Source of the DNA: Bacteroidota bacterium
GTDB lineage: Bacteria > Bacteroidota > Kryptoniia > Kryptoniales > JAKASW01
Assembly: GCA_021796055.1 (NCBI GenBank)
Contig: JAJYOS010000477.1
Coordinates: forward strand, 1-5,603
Reading direction: 5' to 3'
Length of the DNA stretch: 5,603 nt
Shown here: piece after piece, positions 1 to 5,603 of the stretch
Layout of the letters: every line of letters begins with the position of its first letter
Position numbering within the stretch: the first letter of the stretch is position 1
Program-made: the position numbers and the translations under genes
Notes under the pieces: generated by a model
Told to the model about the DNA's origin: nothing
Seen by the model: only the letters and a program-made list of their open reading frames with translations
Databases searched by the model: none

Positions 1-381
1 CTTAAACGCTTCGTGGTCGATCGGCTTGGAGACGAAATCGAACGCTCCAAGTTGAATCGCATGAATCGTACTGGACATCTCATCGAACGCCGTTACGATA
101 ATCACGGGGACGCGCTCATCGATTTCCTTCGCTCTCTTTAATACATCCAGTCCTCCGATGCCGGGCATCAAAAGATCGGAGATTATGACGTCAGGGTGCT
201 CTTGCTCGATAAGTCTTATCCCATCGGAGCCGTTATCCGACTCGAGAAGAGCGTAGTCAACCCCGCATTCAGGAATTTCCGAAGACACTGCCACCTCAGC
301 TACGGAACATGCTTCCCTGACCAGCCTTGCGAGAATTATTCTAATAGATTCATCGTCGTCGATAATCAGAACCTTCACCAT
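1..381 (-). CDS. Response regulator receiver domain, partial (C-terminal part beyond left edge)
   Basis: The reading frame opens with ATG at 381-379 and stays open for 127 codons to the window edge, so the 3' part is missing. The translation is a CheY-like receiver domain: an acidic pocket D8-D9-D10 after a hydrophobic first strand, the likely phosphoacceptor D69 in an ISDLLMPG motif, the conserved T97 in VIIVTAF, and K119-P120 in FVSKPID. Such a domain takes a phosphoryl group from a histidine kinase in the cytoplasm. The start is supported by an AAGGAG five bases upstream. The segment after T97 (SSTIHAIQLGAFDF, then KPID) resembles receivers of NtrC/AtoC-type sigma-54 activators, so an AAA+ and DNA-binding region may follow, but this cannot be seen. 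D69 lies about 15 residues later than usual because the stretch between helix 1 and strand 2 is long. The gene follows the receiver-first kinase after a 288-base gap and could be its output partner. Confidence 0.9.
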   Translation of the reverse strand, partial: MVKVLIIDDDESIRIILARLVREACSVAEVAVSSEIPECGVDYALLESDNGSDGIRLIEQEHPDVIISDLLMPGIGGLDVLKRAKEIDERVPVIIVTAFDEMSSTIHAIQLGAFDFVSKPIDHEAFK

Positions 382-386
382 GCGTA

Positions 387-392
387 CTCCTT
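387..392 (-). promoter_or_regulatory. Ribosome binding site AAGGAG of the left-edge response regulator
   Basis: On the minus strand AAGGAG ends five bases before the ATG at 381-379. This near-consensus SD fixes the start of the response regulator. It is clearly stronger than the site in front of the receiver-first kinase. Confidence 0.85.
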
Positions 393-400
393 AACGGCTA

Positions 401-430
401 AATATCAACCGGAGACTGCACCGCGGACAA
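401..430 (-). promoter_or_regulatory. Weak candidate promoter upstream of the left-edge response regulator
   Basis: Read on the minus strand, TTGTCC (430-425) and GATATT (406-401) are separated by 18 bases. Each matches four of six positions of the sigma-70 consensus. Transcription from here would start just before the AAGGAG site and leave a very short leader. Such matches occur often by chance, and the organism's consensus is unknown. The main support is the position: the 288-base gap with possible fold-back structures makes a separate promoter for the downstream regulator plausible. Confidence 0.2.
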
Positions 431-488
431 AGCTCACGGAGGAATCGAAAAGCTACGAAACCAACCCGAGCCACGTCATCTGTCTCCT

Positions 489-573
489 CTTTGCGTCTTC
501 TTCGCCTACTTCGCGCGCTTTGCGGTTAAAGACTAAACACAGAGGTCGCAAGGGTCACGCAGAGCACACAAAG
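489..573. repeat. Imperfect palindromic intergenic repeat built of CTTTGCG-like units
   Basis: The left half carries four related heptamers at 489-495 (CTTTGCG), 500-506 (CTTCGCC), 509-515 (CTTCGCG) and 518-524 (CTTTGCG), spaced 11, 9 and 9 bases apart and followed by GTTAAA. The right half, 531-573, read on the other strand gives a matching series: CTTTGTG, CTCTGCG, CCTTGCG and CTCTGTG. A gapless hand alignment of the two halves agrees at about 25 of 40 positions, with many of the differences being C/T exchanges. The centre is near 530. The element lies wholly between two genes and could fold into a long imperfect hairpin in either transcript. From memory, similar AACCGCAAAG / CACAGAG repeats occur between genes in many environmental bacterial genomes, so I read it as a dispersed extragenic repeat. 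No coding role is supported. The rest of the 382-669 gap holds only the sites listed separately. Confidence 0.6.
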
Positions 574-642
574 AAAATCAATTCTCACCTCTAAGCCAAT
601 CTTATGCCAATCAACACTCCTTCCTGAACCATATCCTAAAGG

Positions 643-667
643 CGCGAAGAGCACTTATAGATTCGCG
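643..667 (-). other. Short inverted repeat just downstream of the receiver-first kinase
   Basis: CGCGAA at 643-648 and TTCGCG at 662-667 form a perfect six-base inverted repeat with a 13-base loop. The repeat begins two bases after the TGA of the kinase (672-670). The position suits a 3'-end structure or an RNA stability element. There is no T-rich run after it on the minus strand, so an intrinsic terminator is not supported. The loop is large for so short a stem. Confidence 0.3.
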
Positions 668-669
668 TC

Positions 670-2523
670 TCATCGACCAAGCGTGAAATAGAAAGTCGCG
701 CCATCATTCACCTTCCCTTCAGCCCACACGCTCCCGCCGTGCTTGTTGATTATCCTCTTCACGATGGCGAGCCCAATGCCCATCCCCTCGTACTCTTCAC
801 TTTCATGCAGCCGCTGGAACGGATCGAACAACCTACCGGCATCATCCATGTTGAATCCCACGCCGTTGTCTTTGACAAAATAGACCGTCCGACCATTCTC
901 CCTCCTCATGCCGACAACTATTTCCGCGTCCGGGTTCTTCTTTGTAAATTTCCACGCGTTGCCCAATAAATTATCCATGACAACCGAGAGTAGCCTCATG
1001 TCACCTTGGATGGGAACGCGAGGCTCGATCACGACACGAATTTTCCTGTCAGGATCACTTCTCTGCAATTCAGCAATGCACTTCTCCGCAATCTCGTCAA
1101 GATGCAATTCCGCCGGCTCGACGGAAACTCTCGATATCCTGGAGAGATTCAGCAGATCGGCGATAAGGTGTTCCATCCTTTCGGCCGAAGAGATAATCCT
1201 GTTTATGTAATCCCGCCCCCGCTCATCGCATCTATCATACATATCGTCTTTCAGGAAACGGGTGAAACTTTCGACCGCCGCGAGTGGAGTCCGCAGGTCA
1301 TGCGACACCGAAAAATTAAACGCTTCGAGTTCGCTGTTCGCCAATTCAAGCTGCGCGGTCCGTTCGGTGACCCTCTTCTCAAGCTCTTCGTTTAGTCTTC
1401 TGATCTGGTCCTCGGCACGCTTCCGCTCGGTAATATCGATGCCGGTTATGATAAGGTATTCCCGGCCGTCCATGCTCATGCGGCGCGCGGTAAGAAAATA
1501 GGGATAGCATTTACCTGACTTGGAAATCGTTTCGATTTCTCCCGCTGAGCTGCCTTCGGCAAACCCTTCCCTGACTATGTTGCCGATAGTTTCACTCCCC
1601 TCGTGCGCACAAAGCATCTCGATGGATGAGTGTTGCAGCTCGCCATGACTGTACTCCATAAGCGAGGCGAATTTCTCATTCCACATTACCATCTTGCCGC
1701 GCACGTCGATAAGTACAAATATTCCCGGGAGGGCATTTATGGAAAACTCCGTAAACATCCTTTCCTTCCGTAATTCCTCCTCGTACACGATCCTGTCGGT
1801 GATGTCCCTCCAATCATTAAAAACGTACTGTTCGTTTCTCCACCGAATGCCATTGCTGTAGCCTTCAATATGCCTCAATCGTCCGCGCGAATCTCTTACG
1901 CGGAAAGTCTCGGCCCGCAAGCCGCGCCAGTCTGCTATGCGCGCGAGATCCTCTTCACAGATAAGATCTACGAGGCGCATTTTCATGATCTGGCTTCGTG
2001 AAAACCCCAATGTCTTTTCAAACGAGGCGCTTACGATTCTAAACCAACCTTCCTGGTCGACAAGGCTAATGAGATCATTGGCATTTTCCATTAGGAGATG
2101 GAAGCGTTCTTCGTCCTCCTTTATCCGCCGGTTGAATTGATATCGGTCCAAACTGAAGCGAAGAGCTCGCGCAAAAGCATCTTCGCCAAAGTTCCCCTTG
2201 ACAAGATAGTCCTGCGCTCCCATCCTGATCGCCGATTCTCCGATCTCCTGGTCGTCGATCCCGGTCAAAACGATTAGCGGCACATTCGGGAATTCAGTCA
2301 GAAAAGATTCGCACGTAGCGATGCCGGTGCTATCAGGAAGGTTTAGGTCTAATAAGATCAGATCAAATTCGGAATCGGCCAGCGTTGAAAACGCGGCCCG
2401 CTTCGTTGCTACGGTGATAATCGTGAAATCAGGAGCGCCCGCGTCTTTCATCATGATCTCTATGAGTCGCGCGTCTCCGGGATTATCTTCTACTGTGAGG
2501 ATTCTGATAATATCACCAGGCAT
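670..2523 (-). CDS. Cytosolic receiver-PAS-PAS histidine kinase (complete)
   Basis: This 617-residue protein has no membrane segment or signal peptide. In order it has a receiver domain (about 5-125; acidic E12-D13, phosphoacceptor D59 in LLDLNLPD, T87, K109 followed by Gly instead of the more common Pro), PAS (about 138-247), a second PAS (about 258-369, ending in GIDITERKRAE), a coiled coil (about 368-402), HisKA with phospho-accepting H408 in SVSHDLRTPL, and HATPase_c. The ATP-binding boxes are intact: N518 and N522, DNGVGF at 552-557, LFDPFQRL at 565-572, and GMGIGLAI at 580-587. It should autophosphorylate on H408 under control of PAS ligands and of phosphorylation at D59. The ATG lies nine codons before the receiver's acidic motif, as expected, but its ribosome site is weak: AGGT at 2531-2534, seven bases away. 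The gene starts 69 bases after the single-domain regulator with no visible terminator between, so the two are probably co-transcribed. Signals sensed are unknown. Confidence 0.95.
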   Translation of the reverse strand: MPGDIIRILTVEDNPGDARLIEIMMKDAGAPDFTIITVATKRAAFSTLADSEFDLILLDLNLPDSTGIATCESFLTEFPNVPLIVLTGIDDQEIGESAIRMGAQDYLVKGNFGEDAFARALRFSLDRYQFNRRIKEDEERFHLLMENANDLISLVDQEGWFRIVSASFEKTLGFSRSQIMKMRLVDLICEEDLARIADWRGLRAETFRVRDSRGRLRHIEGYSNGIRWRNEQYVFNDWRDITDRIVYEEELRKERMFTEFSINALPGIFVLIDVRGKMVMWNEKFASLMEYSHGELQHSSIEMLCAHEGSETIGNIVREGFAEGSSAGEIETISKSGKCYPYFLTARRMSMDGREYLIITGIDITERKRAEDQIRRLNEELEKRVTERTAQLELANSELEAFNFSVSHDLRTPLAAVESFTRFLKDDMYDRCDERGRDYINRIISSAERMEHLIADLLNLSRISRVSVEPAELHLDEIAEKCIAELQRSDPDRKIRVVIEPRVPIQGDMRLLSVVMDNLLGNAWKFTKKNPDAEIVVGMRRENGRTVYFVKDNGVGFNMDDAGRLFDPFQRLHESEEYEGMGIGLAIVKRIINKHGGSVWAEGKVNDGATFYFTLGR

Positions 2524-2592
2524 ATCACCGACCTGAGGTCCCGTAACGGTTAATCGAATAGCGCTTCAAGCAAATCGCGGAAAGACTTTCTT

Positions 2593-3048
2593 TCATCCTT
2601 GACTCCGTTCGGAAGGAAGCAATACGATGCTGAACCAGAAATTCTCTATGGTGCGTACGACCTTCGTGAACTGGTCAAAATCGATCGGCTTCGAAATGTA
2701 GCAATTCGCGTGGAGGTCGTAAGATTTCAGAATATCTTCTTCGGCCCTCGACACCGTAAGTATCACCACCGGGATACGTCTCAAAGATTCGTCTGATTTA
2801 ATTTCCGCCAGGACCTCCCTTCCGTTTTTCTTCGGGAGATTGAGATCCAGCAGAATCAAATCCGGGCGGCCGGATTCCGCGTGCGTCCCCCTGCGTCGCA
2901 AAAAATCGATCGCTTCGACTCCGTCGTTGACCACGAAAAGCTCATTCATGATTCTACCCTCTTTCAGGGCTTCCATAGTCAATCTTACATCTCCCGGATT
3001 GTCTTCGACGAGGAGAATTCTGGCAGGTCTAAGCGCCGATTCAATCAT
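2593..3048 (-). CDS. Single-domain response regulator, Rcp1-like
   Basis: This complete 151-residue protein is a stand-alone receiver with no output domain. Visible residues are E15-D16 in LLVEDNPGD, phosphoacceptor D68 in [14 protein letters not shown]98 in VVILTVS, and K120-P121 in YISKPID. The [10 protein letters not shown] start, the longer loop before strand 3 ([13 protein letters not shown]), the [11 protein letters not shown] segment and the end [12 protein letters not shown] are typical of the Rcp1 family, the partners of cyanobacterial phytochrome kinase Cph1 and related soluble kinases. It should accept phosphate from the kinase encoded directly upstream and pass the signal on by protein contact or phosphotransfer. 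Its ATG is four bases from the kinase stop codon (three bases between the two genes), with AAGGAG six bases upstream, so translation is probably coupled. Where Rcp1 relatives often have two Thr before Ser (LTTS), this one has LTVS, a mild change next to the active site. Confidence 0.95.
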   Translation of the reverse strand: MIESALRPARILLVEDNPGDVRLTMEALKEGRIMNELFVVNDGVEAIDFLRRRGTHAESGRPDLILLDLNLPKKNGREVLAEIKSDESLRRIPVVILTVSRAEEDILKSYDLHANCYISKPIDFDQFTKVVRTIENFWFSIVLLPSERSQG

Positions 3049-3051
3049 ACC

Positions 3052-5603
3052 TTACTCCTTCGATATTGGGATAGTGAAGAAAAATGTTGTCCCCAGTCCC
3101 GGCACCGATTCAAACCAAATTCTGCCACCGTGCCGCTCGACGATTTTCTTACATATAGCAAGTCCCATCCCCGTGCCGGCATATTTTTCACGGGGATTTA
3201 ATCTCTGAAATATTACGAAGATCCTGTCATGATATTGCGGTTCAATCCCTATGCCGTTGTCGGCTACGCTAAACACCCACTGTGAGTCACCTCTTTCGGC
3301 AGAAATTATAATTTGCGGATTCTCATCGCCCCGGAATTTGATGGAATTACTTATAAGATTTTGAAAAAGTTGCACCAGCTGCATCTCATCGCCATAGACA
3401 ACAGGGAGATTATCCGCAGAGATCGACGCCCCGCTTTCTTCCACGGCCGCCTTCAGGTTCGCGATTGCCTCTGCTACCACGCCATGACAGTCCACGTCCG
3501 CGAAAGGGTTGCCCTTCCTCCCGACACGAGAGTACATAAGGAGGCTGTTGATGAGAGCTTGCAGCCTTAGCGCCCCGTCCACGGCAAATCCTATAAACTC
3601 GTTTGCGTCCGAATCCAATTTATCCTTGTATCTGCGAGCCAGAAGCTGCGTGTAACTCGAAATCATTCGGAGCGGTTCCTGAAGATCGTGCGAGGCGACA
3701 TAGGCAAATTGTTCGAGATCGGTGTTGGACCTGGCGAGTTCGGCGATCAACCGACGCTGCTCATCCTGCACTTTACGAATTTCAGTTACGTCTCTTGCCG
3801 CCGCGAATACTCCCTGGATTTTTCCTTCATCATTCCTGTAAACTGTGGCGTTGTACAGTACATCCGTGGTTCTCCCGGACACATGGCGGATTGTCAGAGG
3901 GTAGTCGCGTATTATACCATCCTTAAGCACGCGCTTATATCCTTCCTCGGCTTTGTCTGGCTCCGTGAAATATTCCGCGAAATTGCTTCCGATGTGCTGT
4001 TTTCGCGAAACTCCGGTTACTAGTTCTACAGCTCTGTTTGAATCAGTTACTTTCCCATCCGCGCTGATGGTAACAATCGGGTCGAGACTGCATTCGATCA
4101 GGCCACGGTTATACTCATTAGCGGATCTAATCTCGTTGGTCTGTTCGGCGACGAGTTCCTCAAGATGTTCCCTATGACGAATCAACTCATTTTCGGATTT
4201 CACCCGCTGCATGGCAAGCGCGACCTGGTCGGCTACGGTACGCATTAGCTCGATTTCGTCTTGAGTAAACCGAGGCCGTTTTCTCGATCCGAAAGAAAGC
4301 GTGCCAAGGATTTTCCCCTGAGCCTTGAGCGGATGAGAACAGTACGCGTGTATCCCGAAAGAACTTACCAAATCAGTTAAATGATCGCGACTATTCTGAA
4401 CGTCTTCCGCGATTATGCGACTGCCTCCACTGGCAACGGTGCTGCAAACAGCAATACCGAAATCCAGCCGCTTGATCTTATCAGCTTCCTCATCCGAAAT
4501 CCCGGAGTACGCGTTCAGCTCAAGCCTCACTCCTGAATCGTCGACGAGGTAATTGAAGAACGCCTGGCAATCAAGAAAGTTCATAATCTCGGTACAAAGG
4601 CTCTTCACGATATCCTGAGGATTGTCAGACGCGAGGAGCTCGCGCCCGATCTCTGAAAGGAGCCGGAACCTCGACTCGCTCTTTCTCAGTGCCTCCTCTG
4701 CCTCCTTCTGCTTAGATAGGTCGTTGCCGATCGAAAGAATCTCCAGAAGATTTCCTTCGTCATCATAGATTGGGCTATTCGCCCATGAAACCCATACCAA
4801 ACTTCCATCTTTACAAATATTCTGGTGCACGTTGGTCGCATAAATTTCGGGGTGACGCAATATATCTTCGGCCATTGAGGCGGCGTCGAACCCGCTGTCT
4901 GTCCGCTCAGGGATTATAGTCCCGACAGCTCGCTTTCCGATAAGCTCGTCAGTCGCGTAGCCGAAAAACTTAAGACCAAAATCGTTAACGAAAGTGACAC
5001 GCATATCTTTGTCGACGCGGAGTATGATGCTGCCGGATTTTTCGACAAGCTGCCGGTAATTCTCCCGACTCTGCCGGAGTATCTCCTCGTTCTTTTTCTT
5101 TTCGGTTATGTCATAAGCCACGACAAGAGCCCTGTGCGCGCCATCGGTCGATGGTGTCAGCGATACATTCAACAGTCCGTGCATCTCCATCCCATCTTTC
5201 CGAAATGCGCGATACTCGACGGACTCGTCGATATTCTCTCCCGCCAATTGCTTCCTTATCCTTTCGGCAAAGCGAGCACGGCTTTCCTCGTCGAGAAGGT
5301 CGGATGGATCCATCGATAGCAATTCCTCCCGGCTATAGCCAAGCATGTGTATCATCGCATCGTTGACGCTGATGAAACGCCGCTGTTCGAAGTCAATCTC
5401 GTAGATTGCGGCGGGGGCATACCTTACCAGGGCGTTCGCATTTGCCTCAGATGCACGCAACTCTTGTTCGATCATTACCCGTTCGCCTCTAAGACGAATC
5501 ACCTTTATGCCGTGAGCGAGAACATCCGCCAATTCGGTCAGCAGCCGTCTTTCATCTTCTGTAAAAGGATCAGGTTCTTCGGAGTAAATCGTCAACGCCC
5601 CCA
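3052..5603 (-). CDS. Large soluble GAF/PAS sensor histidine kinase, Cph1-like kinase core, N-terminus beyond right edge
   Basis: The frame is open through the right edge, so the 5' part is missing. A TTG at 5595-5593 looks like a start, but the codons before it (Gly-Ala) continue the GALTIYSEEPD strand of a GAF domain, so the protein begins further upstream. Counting from that TTG as residue 1: GAF tail (1-35), PAS (about 50-165, ending YDITEKKK), PAS (about 175-297), GAF (about 308-463), coiled coil (about 463-495), PAS (about 495-607, ending RDVTEIRK), HisKA with H636 in ASHDLQEPLRMI, and HATPase_c. The ATP site is complete: N746 and N750, DNGIGI at 779-784, IFQRL at 795-799, GTGMGLAI at 807-814, and GLGTTFFF at 833-840. 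No membrane segment is seen, so it senses signals in the cytoplasm. The SHDLQEPL box and HATPase_c resemble Cph1-type kinases, which pair with Rcp1-type regulators such as the one encoded next. No bilin-binding motif or PHY domain is visible, so it is not shown to be a phytochrome. Confidence 0.95.
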   Translation of the reverse strand, partial: GALTIYSEEPDPFTEDERRLLTELADVLAHGIKVIRLRGERVMIEQELRASEANANALVRYAPAAIYEIDFEQRRFISVNDAMIHMLGYSREELLSMDPSDLLDEESRARFAERIRKQLAGENIDESVEYRAFRKDGMEMHGLLNVSLTPSTDGAHRALVVAYDITEKKKNEEILRQSRENYRQLVEKSGSIILRVDKDMRVTFVNDFGLKFFGYATDELIGKRAVGTIIPERTDSGFDAASMAEDILRHPEIYATNVHQNICKDGSLVWVSWANSPIYDDEGNLLEILSIGNDLSKQKEAEEALRKSESRFRLLSEIGRELLASDNPQDIVKSLCTEIMNFLDCQAFFNYLVDDSGVRLELNAYSGISDEEADKIKRLDFGIAVCSTVASGGSRIIAEDVQNSRDHLTDLVSSFGIHAYCSHPLKAQGKILGTLSFGSRKRPRFTQDEIELMRTVADQVALAMQRVKSENELIRHREHLEELVAEQTNEIRSANEYNRGLIECSLDPIVTISADGKVTDSNRAVELVTGVSRKQHIGSNFAEYFTEPDKAEEGYKRVLKDGIIRDYPLTIRHVSGRTTDVLYNATVYRNDEGKIQGVFAAARDVTEIRKVQDEQRRLIAELARSNTDLEQFAYVASHDLQEPLRMISSYTQLLARRYKDKLDSDANEFIGFAVDGALRLQALINSLLMYSRVGRKGNPFADVDCHGVVAEAIANLKAAVEESGASISADNLPVVYGDEMQLVQLFQNLISNSIKFRGDENPQIIISAERGDSQWVFSVADNGIGIEPQYHDRIFVIFQRLNPREKYAGTGMGLAICKKIVERHGGRIWFESVPGLGTTFFFTIPISKE
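3055..3060 (-). promoter_or_regulatory. Ribosome binding site AAGGAG inside the 3' end of the upstream kinase gene
   Basis: The last two sense codons of the large kinase, AAG GAG (Lys-Glu), form the SD of the Rcp1-like regulator. The TAA stop follows, then GGT and the ATG, so the spacing from AAGGAG to ATG is six bases. Ribosomes finishing the kinase would sit on this site, which favours coupled synthesis of kinase and regulator. Confidence 0.85.

Noticed and set aside
196..594. Plus-strand open frame of 132 codons
   Set aside because: It overlaps the receiver domain on the opposite strand and then runs through the palindromic repeat. The translation has no domain character and no ribosome site is evident.
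591..632. Minus-strand 13-codon frame (ATG at 632) containing AAGGAG at 617-622
   Set aside because: The AAGGAG lies inside the frame and no start codon follows it at a usable distance. The ATG itself has no properly spaced ribosome site. It may be chance or a decayed gene start.
1006..1395. Plus-strand open frame of 129 codons inside the receiver-first kinase
   Set aside because: It is antisense to the HisKA/HATPase_c core, whose motifs are intact. It has low-complexity and implausible composition.
2524..2592. Possible terminator or promoter between the Rcp1-like regulator and the second kinase
   Set aside because: The GAAAG-A-CTTTC repeat at 2580-2590 has too small a centre for a hairpin and no T-run follows. 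TTGAAG has no acceptable -10 partner 16-18 bases downstream. Read-through is more likely.
2840..3208. Plus-strand open frames of 106-122 codons across the regulator and kinase end
   Set aside because: They are antisense to two well-supported genes and their translations show no family motif.
3052..5603. Identification of the large kinase as a phytochrome
   Set aside because: The kinase core and Rcp1-like partner resemble Cph1-Rcp1, but the visible part has no PHY domain and no bilin-binding Cys-His context. The missing N-terminus begins in an ordinary GAF domain.

Overview
The window is a stretch of bacterial signal-transduction genes. Every gene I can support lies on the minus strand, so transcription runs from high to low coordinates. 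Base composition is close to balanced, Shine-Dalgarno (SD) sequences of the AAGGAG type are clear, and soluble PAS/GAF histidine kinases are clustered. This fits a free-living environmental Gram-negative bacterium with a large sensory repertoire, such as the deltaproteobacterial or FCB-type lineages. The sequence holds no marker that fixes the phylum, so this is only an impression.

Layout in order of transcription: (1) 5603-3052 is the 3' part of a large soluble sensor kinase, running from the tail of a GAF domain through PAS, PAS, GAF and PAS to HisKA and HATPase_c. Its 5' end lies beyond the right edge of the window. (2) 3048-2593 is a single-domain response regulator of the Rcp1 type. It starts 3 bases after the kinase stop, and its SD lies inside the last two kinase codons. 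(3) 2523-670 is a complete 617-residue kinase with an N-terminal receiver domain followed by PAS, PAS, HisKA and HATPase_c. It starts 69 bases after the regulator. (4) 669-382 is a 288-base intergenic region. It carries a short inverted repeat just after the kinase stop, a longer imperfect palindrome made of CTTTGCG-like units, and possible expression signals for the next gene. (5) 381-1 is the N-terminal 127 residues of another response regulator, cut by the left edge.

Functionally the first three genes look like one operon forming a phosphorelay. The large kinase resembles the Cph1-type kinases that pair with Rcp1-type regulators. The receiver-first kinase could take phosphate from it through its own receiver, or could be tuned by it. 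The regulator cut at the left edge is the only candidate for a transcriptional output, but its effector region is not in the window. No gene is supported on the plus strand, and I see no RNA gene, CRISPR array, transposase or phage feature. The individual parts belong to known families. What deserves a second look is the wiring, the intergenic repeat and the stretched receiver domain, not a clearly new system.
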